Positions 19,667 through 29,463 of a stretch of DNA of 64,000 nucleotides are shown one piece after another. Made by a program: the position numbers and the translations under genes. Each line of letters opens with the position of its first letter. Position 1 is the first letter of the stretch. The notes under the pieces were generated by a model, which did not search any database, was not told where the DNA came from, and saw only the letters and a program-made list of their open reading frames with translations. The DNA comes from Phymatolithon calcareum (taxonomy: Eukaryota; Rhodophyta; Florideophyceae; Hapalidiales): NCBI GenBank assembly GCA_977006965.1, contig OZ345387.1, positions 1-64,000 on the forward strand. Direction: 5' to 3'.

Positions 19667-20638
19667 ATGAGTGAAAGACAAGGTTTATTGTTGGCTTTTT
19701 TAAAGCCTGTATTTGAATTAGAGTCTCGTGTTGAACAACTGAGTAAAATAGTTTATAGTCATAAATTATCATTAGTAAATGAATTAAGTATTTTAAAATA
19801 TCAATTAGGCGAATTAAAAAAAGAATTATTTTCTTCTTTAACTCCTTTGCAACGGTTGCATTTAGTGCGCCAATCAGACAGACCAACTACTTTAGACTAT
19901 ATTCCTTATATTTTGGATAATTGGATTGAGTTGCATGGCGATAGAGGTGGAGCTGATGATTCAGCATTAGTAGGCGGTCTTGGTATCTTAAATAATCAGA
20001 CAATTGTTTTTATTGGCCACCAAAGAGGTAAAGATACTAAAGATAATGTTGTTAGAAATTTTGGTATGCCTTCTCCTGGTGGTTATAGAAAAGCCCTTCG
20101 ATTAATGCAGCATGCTAATCGTTTTAATTTTCCTATTTTGACTTTTATCGATACTCCTGGAGCATGGGCAGGCATAGAAGCAGAAAGATTAGGGCAAGGA
20201 GAAGCTATTGCTGTTAACTTGCGTGAGATGTTTTCTTTTGATGTACCTATTATTTGTACAGTAATTGGTGAAGGTGGCTCAGGAGGAGCACTAGGAATTG
20301 GTGTAGGGGATAAAATTTTAATGCTTGAACATGCTGTATATACAGTTGCGACTCCGGAAGCGTGTGCGGCAATCTTATGGAAAGATAGCAAATTATCGCT
20401 TGAGGCAGCTGAAGCTTTAAAAATTACTTCTGCAGATTTAAAAATTTTGGGTATTATAGATCGAATTATTTTAGAACCTATTGGTGGTTCTCAAGCTAAT
20501 CCTCAAGAGGCGGCTTTTAATTTAAAAGTTGCTTTAATAGAAGAACTGCATAAGCTATTATCTCTTACTAATCTTGAAAGGCAAGATTTAAGATATAATA
20601 AATTTCGTAAAATAGGAACATTCTATGAGGAAGTTTAA
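19667..20638 (+). CDS. accA: Acetyl-CoA carboxylase carboxyltransferase alpha subunit
   Basis: With AccD, AccA transfers CO2 from biotin to acetyl-CoA, the first step of fatty acid synthesis. The frame opens with TTG at 19634, but ATG 19667 (MSERQGLLLAFLKPVFELESRV) gives the normal start, for 323 residues. The carboxyltransferase core is clear: ELHGDRGGADDSALVGGLG, FIDTPGAWAGIEAE and GEGGSGGALGIG, whose glycines form the oxyanion holes. It has the usual family length and ends in a strong hairpin. Confidence 0.95.
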   Translation: MSERQGLLLAFLKPVFELESRVEQLSKIVYSHKLSLVNELSILKYQLGELKKELFSSLTPLQRLHLVRQSDRPTTLDYIPYILDNWIELHGDRGGADDSALVGGLGILNNQTIVFIGHQRGKDTKDNVVRNFGMPSPGGYRKALRLMQHANRFNFPILTFIDTPGAWAGIEAERLGQGEAIAVNLREMFSFDVPIICTVIGEGGSGGALGIGVGDKILMLEHAVYTVATPEACAAILWKDSKLSLEAAEALKITSADLKILGIIDRIILEPIGGSQANPQEAAFNLKVALIEELHKLLSLTNLERQDLRYNKFRKIGTFYEEV

Positions 20639-20640
20639 AG

Positions 20641-20682
20641 ATGAATCAGTAACTTACTAATAATAGTAAGTTACTGATTCAT
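20641..20682. terminator. Perfect 19-bp stem-loop between accA and psaK
   Basis: Arms 20641-20659 and 20664-20682 are exact reverse complements with a 4-nt loop, starting 2 bp after the accA stop and followed by a T run. The psaK stop lies at 20689 on the other strand, so the element can end both convergent transcripts. Confidence 0.85.
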
Positions 20683-20688
20683 TGTTTT

Positions 20689-20949
20689 TTATTTAATTAA
20701 ACCTATACTATTTAGTCCAATAATAGTACCAGCGCCCAAAATATGACCTAGACTAGTGGTTGCTAATAATTCAGTTAATCCAAATTCAGCGATACCAGAA
20801 ATAGGAATTGACGGACCTAGACCTCTCACTTGTATTGCATATCGACCAATGAGAATAGCAATTAAGTTACAGATAATCATGATAATTGAAATTTGTGCAG
20901 ACCAATTAGGTGTACTTGGGAGTGAACTAGCTAACATATAAATATACAT
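20689..20949 (-). CDS. psaK: Photosystem I subunit X
   Basis: This two-helix PSI subunit reads NWSAQISIIMIICNLIAILIGRYAIQVRGLGPSIPISG in its first half, which I split here as helix one (about 20-38) and the conserved RGLGPSIPI loop; ELLATTSLGHILGAG begins helix two. The frame starts at ATG 20949 (86 residues). ATG 20937 (MLASSLPSTPNW) would give 82 residues and may be the true start. It is convergent with accA. Confidence 0.93.
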   Translation of the reverse strand: MYIYMLASSLPSTPNWSAQISIIMIICNLIAILIGRYAIQVRGLGPSIPISGIAEFGLTELLATTSLGHILGAGTIIGLNSIGLIK

Positions 20950-21059
20950 TTTTTTAGTTTAATTACATATGATATTAATTTAAATTGTAAATTACTCTGT
21001 ACTATCCTTCAAGTATAATAAAATGTTTATTCACAAATTATATATTTATTCTGATACTA

Positions 21060-22010
21060 TTAGAGTAGCCAGCCATAGCTATGTAATCCTTTGCCTAAAA
21101 AATTAACACCTAGATAGCAAATCCAAACAATAAAAAAACCAATTGATGCTAATATGGCAGGTTTTTTACCTTTCCAAGATTTGTTAAGTCTGGAGTGTAA
21201 ATATGAAGCAAATATTAGCCATGTAATTAGTGCCCAAGTTTCTTTTGGATCCCAACTCCAATAAGATCCCCATGCCTCATTTGCCCATACAGCACCAGCA
21301 ATTATTCCAATAGTTAAAAGAGGAAAGCCTAATCCAATAATTCGGTAACTGAGATTATCAATACTCTCGAGCAGATTTAGTTTTGAGTTTTGTGGGGTTT
21401 TATTATTAATAATTTTATTGTTATTAAGTTTATATCTAGGATTTAACGAGCTGATATTTAGTGATTTGGATGTAGTTTTATGAGTTGAGCTACCTTGAAT
21501 TTCGATTTTATTATCTTTTGCAATAATAAGAAATAAGATTGATAATAAAGATCCAATAATTAGTGTTGCATAGCTGATCATCATAATTGTGACGTGCATC
21601 ATAAGCCAATTAGAACGTAATGCAGGAACAAGTGGAGAAGCTTGTTGCATGTCAGATGGTAAAGAAAAACTTGCGAAAGCAATAATAAATAGACACAAAG
21701 GTGTATTTATTGACCCAATAATTTGACTATTATTTTTGCTTTCTAATATTATGTGAGTAAATGTAAGACTCCAGGTTAAAAAAAGAAGAGACTCATAAAG
21801 ATTACTAAGAGGAAAATATTTATTTAGTATCCACCTAGATAGTAGTGCAATAAATAAACATGTATTTGTTAATATTGTGCATGTTATACCTACTTTATTT
21901 AGTCTTTTAAAATTAGGAAAAGCTAGGCTTGACCAATAGACTATTAGCCCCACTAATAGTAGACCAAAAGATATATTGACAAAAAAATTCTCTAATAGAT
22001 TCCAATCCAT
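21060..22010 (-). CDS. ccsA: Cytochrome c heme attachment protein CcsA
   Basis: CcsA carries heme across the thylakoid membrane and, with Ccs1, ligates it to c-type cytochromes. The 316-residue protein has about eight hydrophobic spans. It carries the tryptophan-rich heme motif [11 protein letters not shown] at 247-257 and conserved histidines such as His139 (in LMMHVT). A low-complexity, asparagine- and lysine-rich insertion at about 165-212 separates the membrane halves and is longer than I expect for the family. Confidence 0.96.
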   Translation of the reverse strand: MDWNLLENFFVNISFGLLLVGLIVYWSSLAFPNFKRLNKVGITCTILTNTCLFIALLSRWILNKYFPLSNLYESLLFLTWSLTFTHIILESKNNSQIIGSINTPLCLFIIAFASFSLPSDMQQASPLVPALRSNWLMMHVTIMMISYATLIIGSLLSILFLIIAKDNKIEIQGSSTHKTTSKSLNISSLNPRYKLNNNKIINNKTPQNSKLNLLESIDNLSYRIIGLGFPLLTIGIIAGAVWANEAWGSYWSWDPKETWALITWLIFASYLHSRLNKSWKGKKPAILASIGFFIVWICYLGVNFLGKGLHSYGWLL

Positions 22011-22064
22011 AATAGCTCCATTGATTTTTAAAAGTAATTATATGATGGTATTTCTATTATATAT

Positions 22065-22106
22065 AAAAAAAGATAACTTAGGTTAAACCTCAGTTATCTT
22101 TTTTTT
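22065..22106 (-). terminator. cpeA terminator-like stem-loop
   Basis: An imperfect but long inverted repeat (arms about 22065-22079 and 22092-22106, with AGGT/ACCT extending the stem inward) sits 14 bp past the cpeA stop on the minus strand. In that direction it ends with a run of T, which gives it a classic rho-independent form. Confidence 0.75.
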
Positions 22107-22119
22107 ATAGTTTATTAAT

Positions 22120-22665
<546 letters not shown>

Positions 22666-22696
22666 TTATAAGTTACTTAACTGCACTGAACACCAA

Positions 22697-23269
<573 letters not shown>

Positions 23270-23433
23270 TCAGCTGTTAATTTTTATACAGCCTGATGTA
23301 TTAGTATCGTGCATGAAATATAATACATTTATTAGTTTATAACTATAACAAAGTAATATTCTGTAATATTCAGATTTATTAATTATAATAAAGTATAAAA
23401 TCCTTTTTTGTAAGAGATCGATTATTGATTCAA

Positions 23434-23979
23434 CTAGTACGGTATTTTATTGATTTTTCTTGCATATTCAAACATTCCTCCAGCATTTATAATATCTACT
23501 AAACTACCAAGGTCTTTTGATTGCACGCGAGTTTTTTTGTCTGGTAATATAATCTCATTTGTATCAGGATTAATTTCAATAGTATCACCAGTTTTTATAA
23601 GTTTGTATAAACTTTTGGTAGTTTGTACAGGTAGTATCTCACCCGTAGAAATACAGTTCCGAAAGAAGATTCTTGCAAAAGAATCAGCTATAACAGCACG
23701 AATTCCTGAAGCACCTAATGCTATTGGTGCATGTTCTCTTGAGGAACCACAACCAAAATTTGTACCAGCAATAATTATTTGATAATAAGATTTTCCAGTA
23801 TCTTTATTTATAAATGGTACACTATTATCAGATAAACCAGACATAGCTAAAGACCCAAGTTCTTCATATCCTTCTTTAGTTGCGGGATTGATTTTCATAA
23901 ACTCAGCTGTTAAAATTTGATCTGTATTAATATCATTCTCTAAAATATATACTTGTCCCTTAATATATTTATTTTTCAT
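23434..23979 (-). CDS. leuD: 3-Isopropylmalate dehydratase small subunit
   Basis: LeuD is the swivelling subunit that, with LeuC, isomerises 2- to 3-isopropylmalate in leucine synthesis. The 181-residue protein has the substrate loop GTNFGCGSSREHAP and the start KGQVYILENDINTDQI. It lies 36 bp downstream of leuC in the same operon. The pair is not a standard plastid gene set. I recall leuC/leuD from Gracilariales plastids, with a proposed proteobacterial origin. Confidence 0.93.
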   Translation of the reverse strand: MKNKYIKGQVYILENDINTDQILTAEFMKINPATKEGYEELGSLAMSGLSDNSVPFINKDTGKSYYQIIIAGTNFGCGSSREHAPIALGASGIRAVIADSFARIFFRNCISTGEILPVQTTKSLYKLIKTGDTIEINPDTNEIILPDKKTRVQSKDLGSLVDIINAGGMFEYARKINKIPY

Positions 23980-24015
23980 GTTTTATGTTTTAATATTTTG
24001 TTTATCATAATGATG

Positions 24016-25329
24016 TTATATAAAATCTTTAGGATTTGTTATGTATCCAGTAATAGCTGTAGCAGCTACTGACAATGGTGAGCCGAGGTAAATTTTTGCT
24101 GTTTTATCTCCCATACGTCCGCTGAAATTTCTATTTGTTGTTGATATGACAGACATAGAACTATTTATTCTTCCAAAAGTATCTATTGGACCACCGCAAC
24201 AAGCAGCACAGCTTGGTTCAGATGTCATCTTGACACCTGCGTCTACTAAAATCTCGTATACAGATTTTGGTCCTATTTGCTGATTAATAATATCATAAAA
24301 TACTTGTTTTGTTGCTGGCACCCCAAAAGTTTCAATTGTAACTTTTCTGTTGTTCAGTAATTGTGCAGCTGCAAAAAAATCTGAACTTTTGCCTCCAGTG
24401 CAGCTTCCTATGTAAGCTCTATCAATTTTTTCTCCTTCAATATTAATGATACTATCAACATTATCAGGAGAATGTGGTTTTGCTATTTGTGATTGTAGAT
24501 TAGTCAAATCATATTCTAAAGTCTTCGTATAATTTGCAGATTTATCAGGTTCGATAATCTCGAAGTTTTTTATATTAGATCTTTCTTTAACATATTCAAT
24601 TGTTTTAGTATTCGGTACAATAATTCCGTTTTTAGCTCCAGCTTCAATGACCATATTGCATAAAGTCATTCTGTCTTCAACAGTCATATGTTCAATTACT
24701 TCACCTGAAAATTCAATCGTTTGATAAGTGGCTCCTTGGGTAGTTAAATCTTTTAATAGTAATAGAATTAAATCTTTTGCCATGATATGTTCATCCATTT
24801 TCCCATGGAAAATCACTTTAATTGTTTCTGGAACACGTAATAAAATTTCTCCTGTTCCTAATATAAAAGCAGCGTCGGTATTACCTACTCCAATAGCAAA
24901 TGTTCCGAACGCACCACTTGTAACAGTATGAGAATCTGTACCAACTAAGACTTCACCAGGCCTATTATGACCTTCTTGTGCTAATGCAATATGACATACT
25001 CCTTTGTAATTATCACTTTTAGGATCATAAAAATAAGTGTGACCTTGTTCTTCTGCAAATTCTCGCATCATATCAACATTTGCGTTAGCTTTTTTATCAG
25101 AAGTGAAAATAAAATGATCTGGTATCATAATATGTTTATTCTTATCCCATATTTTTGCTTGACTACCAAATTCTTTTTTAAAAATACTAATTACTCCCGG
25201 TGAGCATGGATCGTGAGTCATTAAAATATTTACTTTAGACCAAACCGTTTGTCCTGATTGAGTGAAAAGATTTTTGCTTGACTTTGCTAAAATTTTTTCT
25301 GACATTGTCATTGGTTGTTTAATAATCAT
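24016..25329 (-). CDS. leuC: 3-Isopropylmalate dehydratase large subunit
   Basis: LeuC is the aconitase-like [4Fe-4S] subunit. Cluster cysteines lie in IGSCTGGKSSDF and in CAACCGG; the substrate motifs VGTDSHTVTSGAFG and GVGNTDAAF are present. The frame extends to a TTG at 25383, but family resemblance begins near MTMSEKILAKSS, so starts at 25329, 25311 or 25305 are all possible; 25329 gives 437 residues. It is transcribed before leuD. The catalytic residues look intact, so the enzyme is probably functional. Confidence 0.93.
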   Translation of the reverse strand: MIIKQPMTMSEKILAKSSKNLFTQSGQTVWSKVNILMTHDPCSPGVISIFKKEFGSQAKIWDKNKHIMIPDHFIFTSDKKANANVDMMREFAEEQGHTYFYDPKSDNYKGVCHIALAQEGHNRPGEVLVGTDSHTVTSGAFGTFAIGVGNTDAAFILGTGEILLRVPETIKVIFHGKMDEHIMAKDLILLLLKDLTTQGATYQTIEFSGEVIEHMTVEDRMTLCNMVIEAGAKNGIIVPNTKTIEYVKERSNIKNFEIIEPDKSANYTKTLEYDLTNLQSQIAKPHSPDNVDSIINIEGEKIDRAYIGSCTGGKSSDFFAAAQLLNNRKVTIETFGVPATKQVFYDIINQQIGPKSVYEILVDAGVKMTSEPSCAACCGGPIDTFGRINSSMSVISTTNRNFSGRMGDKTAKIYLGSPLSVAATAITGYITNPKDFI

Positions 25330-25675
25330 TCTTAAATATAATATAAAAGCTTTTGAGTAAGTTATTTTTAAGGCTTCATTCAAGTAAGCAATTGAATACT
25401 TAAATTGGAAGACCGTTTTATAATCAAATTATATATGCTATTTTAGAATATTAAAAAAAATAAGATAATAGAGAAATCAATTCAAAATAAGGAGAACCAG
25501 ATAACTTTTAAATTAATTTATTGTAATTATTTGTATATAAATAAGAATTTATATATTGTTTTTAGTTTATTGTAGCTAGTTTCTGAGTTTAATTGAGTTT
25601 CTAATAAGATGTAACTAATTATTTGTGGTAGAATTACTTTATATTAATTGTTGATCTGTTTATCCTTATCTTTTT
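25330..25675. other. Intergenic region leuC-nblA
   Basis: About 350 bp of very AT-rich sequence between the 5' end of leuC and the 3' end of nblA, both on the minus strand. It presumably holds the leuC promoter. An in-frame but implausible extension of leuC reaches 25383. I see no further gene or clear hairpin. Confidence 0.55.
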
Positions 25676-25849
25676 TTAAAGATTAGAATTTTGTATAAAG
25701 TATTTGATAATATTATCTTTTATCATCATTTGTCTTAATGTAGCCATTAGATATTTTTTAGATTCTTTAGAATCTAGTTTTGTTAATTGTTTCTTATAGT
25801 TGGCTAATTTGAATTCCTGCTCTAAACTTAACTCATTAGATCCATTCAT
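25676..25849 (-). CDS. nblA: Phycobilisome degradation protein NblA (Ycf18)
   Basis: This 57-residue protein begins MNGSNELSLEQEFKLANYKK and continues with a second helix, YLMATLRQMMIKDNIIKYFI. That matches the NblA family, which targets phycobilisomes for proteolysis under nutrient stress. The LSLEQEFKL start and the RQMMIKDN motif are the best markers. It is encoded upstream of leuC and divergent from cpcG, with about 240 bp between the two starts. It is also called ycf18 in plastids. Confidence 0.88.
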   Translation of the reverse strand: MNGSNELSLEQEFKLANYKKQLTKLDSKESKKYLMATLRQMMIKDNIIKYFIQNSNL

Positions 25850-26090
25850 TTTTAAGCCTTCTTTTAATTATTTAATTAAGATTAATAATAGCATAACCTA
25901 TACTAGGATTTATTGTGTTATTTGTTTTTAGTTAGATTGTATTAGTGTAAAATAAATTACTTTATAGTAATGAGCAGTGTCTTATATGTGAATAATTTTA
26001 ATCAATTTGTTTTATTTTGCACAATTTAGCATATATTGATATATATATATTTATTTATTCTATGTAAGAGCATAGCCCTGGAGAATTACT

Positions 26091-26792
26091 ATGTCTATTC
26101 CAATTTTAAGATATTCCTTAACAACTCAAAATCAAAGAGTCAACGGTTTTGAGACAAATCCTGGTGAAGAACAGCCCAAAATTTATACAACAGATAACTT
26201 GCCTACAGCATTTGAGATGGACGAAATTATTTGGGCTTGTTATCGTCAAATTTTTAGTGAGCATCAAATTTTAAGTAGTACTAAGGATCCATTTTTAGAG
26301 TCTCAATTAAGATTTAATCAAATAAAAATTAAAGATTTTATTGTCTCATTGTTGTTATCAGATTCTTTTAGACATTTAAATTATGATGTTAATAATAATT
26401 ATCGTATTGTAGAAATGTGTTTACAAAGAGTGCTTGGACGTGATGTTTATAATGAACGGGAGAAATTAGCATTTGCTGTTATTGTTGCTGATAAAGGTTT
26501 AGAAGCTTTTATCGATTTATTAGTTAATAGTGATGAGTATGCAGAAAATTTTGGAGAAACGATAGTTCCATATCAAAGAAGACGTATTATAGCACAAAGA
26601 AGTAAGGGTGAAATCCCATTCAATTTAAAAACACCACGTTTAACAGAGTCTTATTCAATCAAGCAAAATTCAGCACAATTATTATCCTCTACAGCAGTGC
26701 GTAAATTTAGGCCTCAAGAGCAGTCCCCTAGAGCCGGAGATCCAGCATTATTTTTAGCAATGGTTAATGAAGTTTCACCACTAGCTGTATAG
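26091..26792 (+). CDS. cpcG: Phycobilisome rod-core linker polypeptide
   Basis: CpcG links phycocyanin rods to the allophycocyanin core. The 233-residue protein has the PBS-linker domain from about residue 20 to 180, with AFEMDEIIWACYRQIFSEHQ, LLSDSFRHLNY, CLQRVLGR and SDEYAENFGE typical of it. The C-terminal part is short. It is preceded by GGAG before the ATG and followed by a stem-loop. Confidence 0.93.
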   Translation: MSIPILRYSLTTQNQRVNGFETNPGEEQPKIYTTDNLPTAFEMDEIIWACYRQIFSEHQILSSTKDPFLESQLRFNQIKIKDFIVSLLLSDSFRHLNYDVNNNYRIVEMCLQRVLGRDVYNEREKLAFAVIVADKGLEAFIDLLVNSDEYAENFGETIVPYQRRRIIAQRSKGEIPFNLKTPRLTESYSIKQNSAQLLSSTAVRKFRPQEQSPRAGDPALFLAMVNEVSPLAV

Positions 26793-26815
26793 ATTTTGAT
26801 TTTTTGTTTATTTCA

Positions 26816-26856
26816 TTAGAGTCCATAGAATTATCAGTTTATTCTATGAGCTCTAA
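26816..26856. terminator. Stem-loop between convergent cpcG and ycf20
   Basis: Inverted repeat with outer arms TTAGAG/CTCTAA (26816-26821, 26851-26856) and an inner CATAGAAT/ATTCTATG stem, interrupted by a small internal mismatch. It lies in the 78 bp between the two gene ends. Confidence 0.7.
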
Positions 26857-26870
26857 CTGAATTTGTTTGT

Positions 26871-27233
26871 TTAACTACCTAATTTAAAGGCATCGACAAA
26901 CAGACCATACAAAATTCCAATTTTGATGCTATTGCAATATTTTAGCCATGTTTGCGGTAATAAATGACTATTCTTGAAATAATATATTCTATGTTTTTGG
27001 TATACTATTTTACTTATGATTTCTTGATTTGTTACTATAATTGCTGCAGCTATAATACCCCAATCTCCAGTCTGGGCAGGGATTGTAGATAGAGTAGTGG
27101 AAATAAAAAATCCTAATAATATATTTAATAATTGAATACTTAAATAATTTAATTTAAAATTTATAAAATTCACGAAATAATCAAAATTTAAATTAATTTG
27201 TATTTCTAAATTTGTTTTAGGTATATATTTCAT
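26871..27233 (-). CDS. ycf20: Ycf20 (DUF565) membrane protein
   Basis: This 120-residue protein has a core signature typical of Ycf20: LLGFFISTTLSTIPAQTGDWGIIAAAIIV, here read as two adjacent hydrophobic segments around TGDWG, then EIISKIVY. The protein is probably thylakoid-embedded. In a green alga a Ycf20-like protein affects non-photochemical quenching; whether this plastid copy does so is unknown. It is 41 bp downstream of apcF. Confidence 0.87.
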   Translation of the reverse strand: MKYIPKTNLEIQINLNFDYFVNFINFKLNYLSIQLLNILLGFFISTTLSTIPAQTGDWGIIAAAIIVTNQEIISKIVYQKHRIYYFKNSHLLPQTWLKYCNSIKIGILYGLFVDAFKLGS

Positions 27234-27274
27234 TTCTATATTGAGTACTAAAAAATCCGTATAATAGGCCTAAA

Positions 27275-27784
27275 TTATATATCTTGTTCACTAATAGCTT
27301 GTATAAGATACTGAAAAGGTTGGCTGATTAATATTTTATTAATATCATAAATAGCACTTATTTCTTCTTGTAAGATTTCTTGTAAAATTTGTATACTTCG
27401 TGCTGTTGGTGCTATAGGTACACCTAAAGAATTATATGTATCTTTTAAACCATCTAAAACCCGTTCATTCAGAATATTATTACTTCCTGCGATCAGTGCA
27501 TAGCTAGCATATCTTAAGTAGTATTCAAGATCTCTTAAGCATGCTGCATATCTTCTTGTCGTATAAGAATTTCCACCTGGGCGCAATAATTCAGGTTGTT
27601 CATTATATAATTGTATAGAAGCCTCTTTTATTATTTTAGATGCTTTACTATTTATAAATTCTATTGCTTTTATTCTATCTAGACCAGTATCAAAGTAAGC
27701 TTGTAGCTCTTTAATGGCTGTAAAATCAAGATATTTACCTGTTAAGTCATATTTGTTTAAAACATTTGTAATAGCATCTTGCAT
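27275..27784 (-). CDS. apcF: Allophycocyanin beta-18 subunit
   Basis: This 169-residue core biliprotein is a variant of ApcB that sits in the core cylinders near the terminal emitter. The bilin Cys82 is in [18 protein letters not shown], and Asn72 is in GGNSYTTRR. The start MQDAITNVLNKYDLTGKYLD distinguishes it from ApcB and CpcB. The C-terminus is slightly extended (YLIQAISEQDI). Confidence 0.93.
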   Translation of the reverse strand: MQDAITNVLNKYDLTGKYLDFTAIKELQAYFDTGLDRIKAIEFINSKASKIIKEASIQLYNEQPELLRPGGNSYTTRRYAACLRDLEYYLRYASYALIAGSNNILNERVLDGLKDTYNSLGVPIAPTARSIQILQEILQEEISAIYDINKILISQPFQYLIQAISEQDI

Positions 27785-27966
27785 AAATTAAATCTCTAAA
27801 AATATTGATAGTATTAGGTTAAACTTCTCTAAACTTTAATTAGTTTTGTATCTATCCATTTAATATACTTTATTTTAATTACTCTATGTTATAAAGTTGA
27901 TAGCTTTTAACATATTCTATTTATATTATTTTAAATACTTTTATTATTACTAATTGATTATGCTGT

Positions 27967-28266
27967 ATGAAAAGAATGAAATATAATAACAAAATTACAA
28001 AGAAAATTATATACAATGATTATTGTGTTATTACTGTAGAGAATAGATTTATTATTTGTTCATACTTTAGATTGTCTCAATTTGCTTTTGACCAATACTA
28101 TCAAATTGATTTATACTCGTCTTCAGCAGACTTATTGTTCAATTTAATAAATCAGCATAATTGTTTATCTCAATGTATTTCTTTAAGCCACGCTTTATAC
28201 TTAGGCAAGGAAATTTATAAAGCTGAATTATCGAGAAATTTATTCCAGATATATATACAAGCATAA
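27967..28266 (+). CDS. Small conserved ORF, DUF4346/Ycf91-like
   Basis: This 99-residue basic protein starts MKRMKYNNKITKKIIYNDYC. The best family clue is the C-terminal SLSHALYLGKEIYKAEL...YIQA, which resembles the HAAYLGRE..RAE..L...YVQ ending of DUF4346 proteins in cyanobacteria (Ycf91 in plastids). An N-terminal beta pattern, YCVITVENRFIICSYF, also fits. No function is known to me. It diverges from apcF. The assignment is from memory of the family pattern. Confidence 0.5.
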   Translation: MKRMKYNNKITKKIIYNDYCVITVENRFIICSYFRLSQFAFDQYYQIDLYSSSADLLFNLINQHNCLSQCISLSHALYLGKEIYKAELSRNLFQIYIQA

Positions 28267-28418
28267 ATTAATTATTTCTTGGAAATTTAGAGAATTATAT
28301 CTATTTTAAGTAATTATAAGACTTCATGAAAGTTAAGTTTTATCTTAGTTTACTTTTTGTTATTAACTATAAAATAATTAATCTTTTTTAATTGTACTAT
28401 AAATAATAGTTTTGATTT

Positions 28419-28727
28419 TTATATAATCCGTCTGCTCGAATTTATTCGTTTTATACTATAAATTTCATTGGTTTTTTCAAAAAGTGTTTTAGAATTATTG
28501 AACTTCATTTTTTTAAGTATATAATTTAAATATTTTGCAAGTTCTTTAAAATTACTTAGGTGACTATATTTTACATAAATTCTACCAAAGTTCAGTATAT
28601 CTTCATCTGTAAAGTTTGATTGTTTTAAAAGTTTAAAAAATAGATGTTTATCTTTATACCATGATGGATAATAATAAAGTTCTTTTTTAAGCTTATATAG
28701 ATTAATATAATTATTATGTTCGTTCAT
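28419..28727 (-). CDS. Small conserved ORF, DUF3288-like
   Basis: This 102-residue, lysine- and tyrosine-rich protein has a helical pattern, YPSWYKDKHLFFKLLKQ, then LNFGRIYVKYSHLSNFKELAKYL, then KTLFEKTNEIYS. These steps parallel cyanobacterial DUF3288 proteins (HPQW..DR..v..LL, LARLRIRY..F.GA.D.Q, LF.KTR.IH). If so, it is a cyanobacterial relic of unknown function. Its sequence is strongly diverged and AT-driven, so a lineage-specific ORF cannot be excluded. Its start lies 17 bp from trnR, in divergent orientation. Confidence 0.45.
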   Translation of the reverse strand: MNEHNNYINLYKLKKELYYYPSWYKDKHLFFKLLKQSNFTDEDILNFGRIYVKYSHLSNFKELAKYLNYILKKMKFNNSKTLFEKTNEIYSIKRINSSRRII

Positions 28728-28744
28728 ATGTAATAATTTTTTTA

Positions 28745-28817
28745 GAGCATGTAACTCAGTGGATAGAGTATCAGATTCCGATTCTGATGGTCGCTGGTTC
28801 GAATCCAGTCTTGCTCA
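28745..28817 (+). tRNA. trnR-CCG: tRNA-Arg(CCG)
   Basis: A 73-nt cloverleaf with acceptor GAGCATG/CTTGCTC (one T-T mismatch), discriminator A, anticodon loop TTCCGAT (anticodon CCG) and T-arm CTGGTTCGAATCCAG. Confidence 0.93.
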
Positions 28818-28898
28818 TCTGGAACAGAGATTTTAGTCAGTTGACTTGATCATTATTATAATTTACACTATTTTAGTGTACTATTGAAAATTTTATAA

Positions 28899-29256
28899 GG
28901 GGCTGATTGGTTTCTACATACAATTGATTACTATAGGTCATAGAATATTAGATAGAGCTTAATTTATTAATTTAATCTCTAATATAAATCCAAAACATCA
29001 AATTATTCCTTTTTCTTTAAATAAGGTTTTAGCTTAGTTCCTTCTTATATTATTGAGTGTCAAACAGAATATCTTGTTTTTGTTTGATTAATACATTCAA
29101 GATACTCTTAAGTATTCAAACTTAGGCAAAAGTTTTTTTCTTGAATATATTTTGTTAATTTCTTTTTTATGGTATTTATTTAATTAAAGATAAATTATCA
29201 TAATTAACTTATATAACTCGTTGTTATGGACGTGGGTTCGAATCCCACCAGCTCCA
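28899..29256 (+). ncRNA. ssrA: tmRNA (ribosome rescue RNA)
   Basis: The 5' end GGGGCTGATTGGTTTCTACA and the 3' end GGACGTGGGTTCGAATCCCACCAGCTCCA form the tRNA-Ala-like part, with acceptor pairing GGGGCT/AGCTCC. Between them a short reading frame ends IIPFSLNKVLA followed by TAG at 29035-29037. This fits a degradation tag with a hydrophobic tail, and the tag may begin at or near PKHQ. The 3' half holds AT-rich pairing segments. Length is 358 nt. CCA is not encoded. tmRNA frees stalled ribosomes and marks the broken product for plastid proteases. Confidence 0.93.
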
Positions 29257-29463
29257 TCAAGATTTTATAAAATACTAAATTATAGCTAAATTAGTGTTAG
29301 TTAATCATAAATCTCAAATTAGTAGTTTGATATTTTAGTTGATAGAATAATTAACTAATATTTATTATAATAAAATGTCTTATATAAAATTATACAGACT
29401 GTAGAACATGGCAATAAATTCATCTATCCTTTATACAATTATTCTTTTTCATGAGAACTTTTC

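Noticed and set aside
20083-20391. 102-codon minus-strand frame inside accA
   Set aside because: Shadow frame; accA motifs explain the sequence.
23450-23782. 110-codon open frame antisense to leuD
   Set aside because: Shadow of a well-supported gene in another frame.
25330-25383. N-terminal extension of leuC from a TTG
   Set aside because: No family similarity, and an ATG at 25329 is available.
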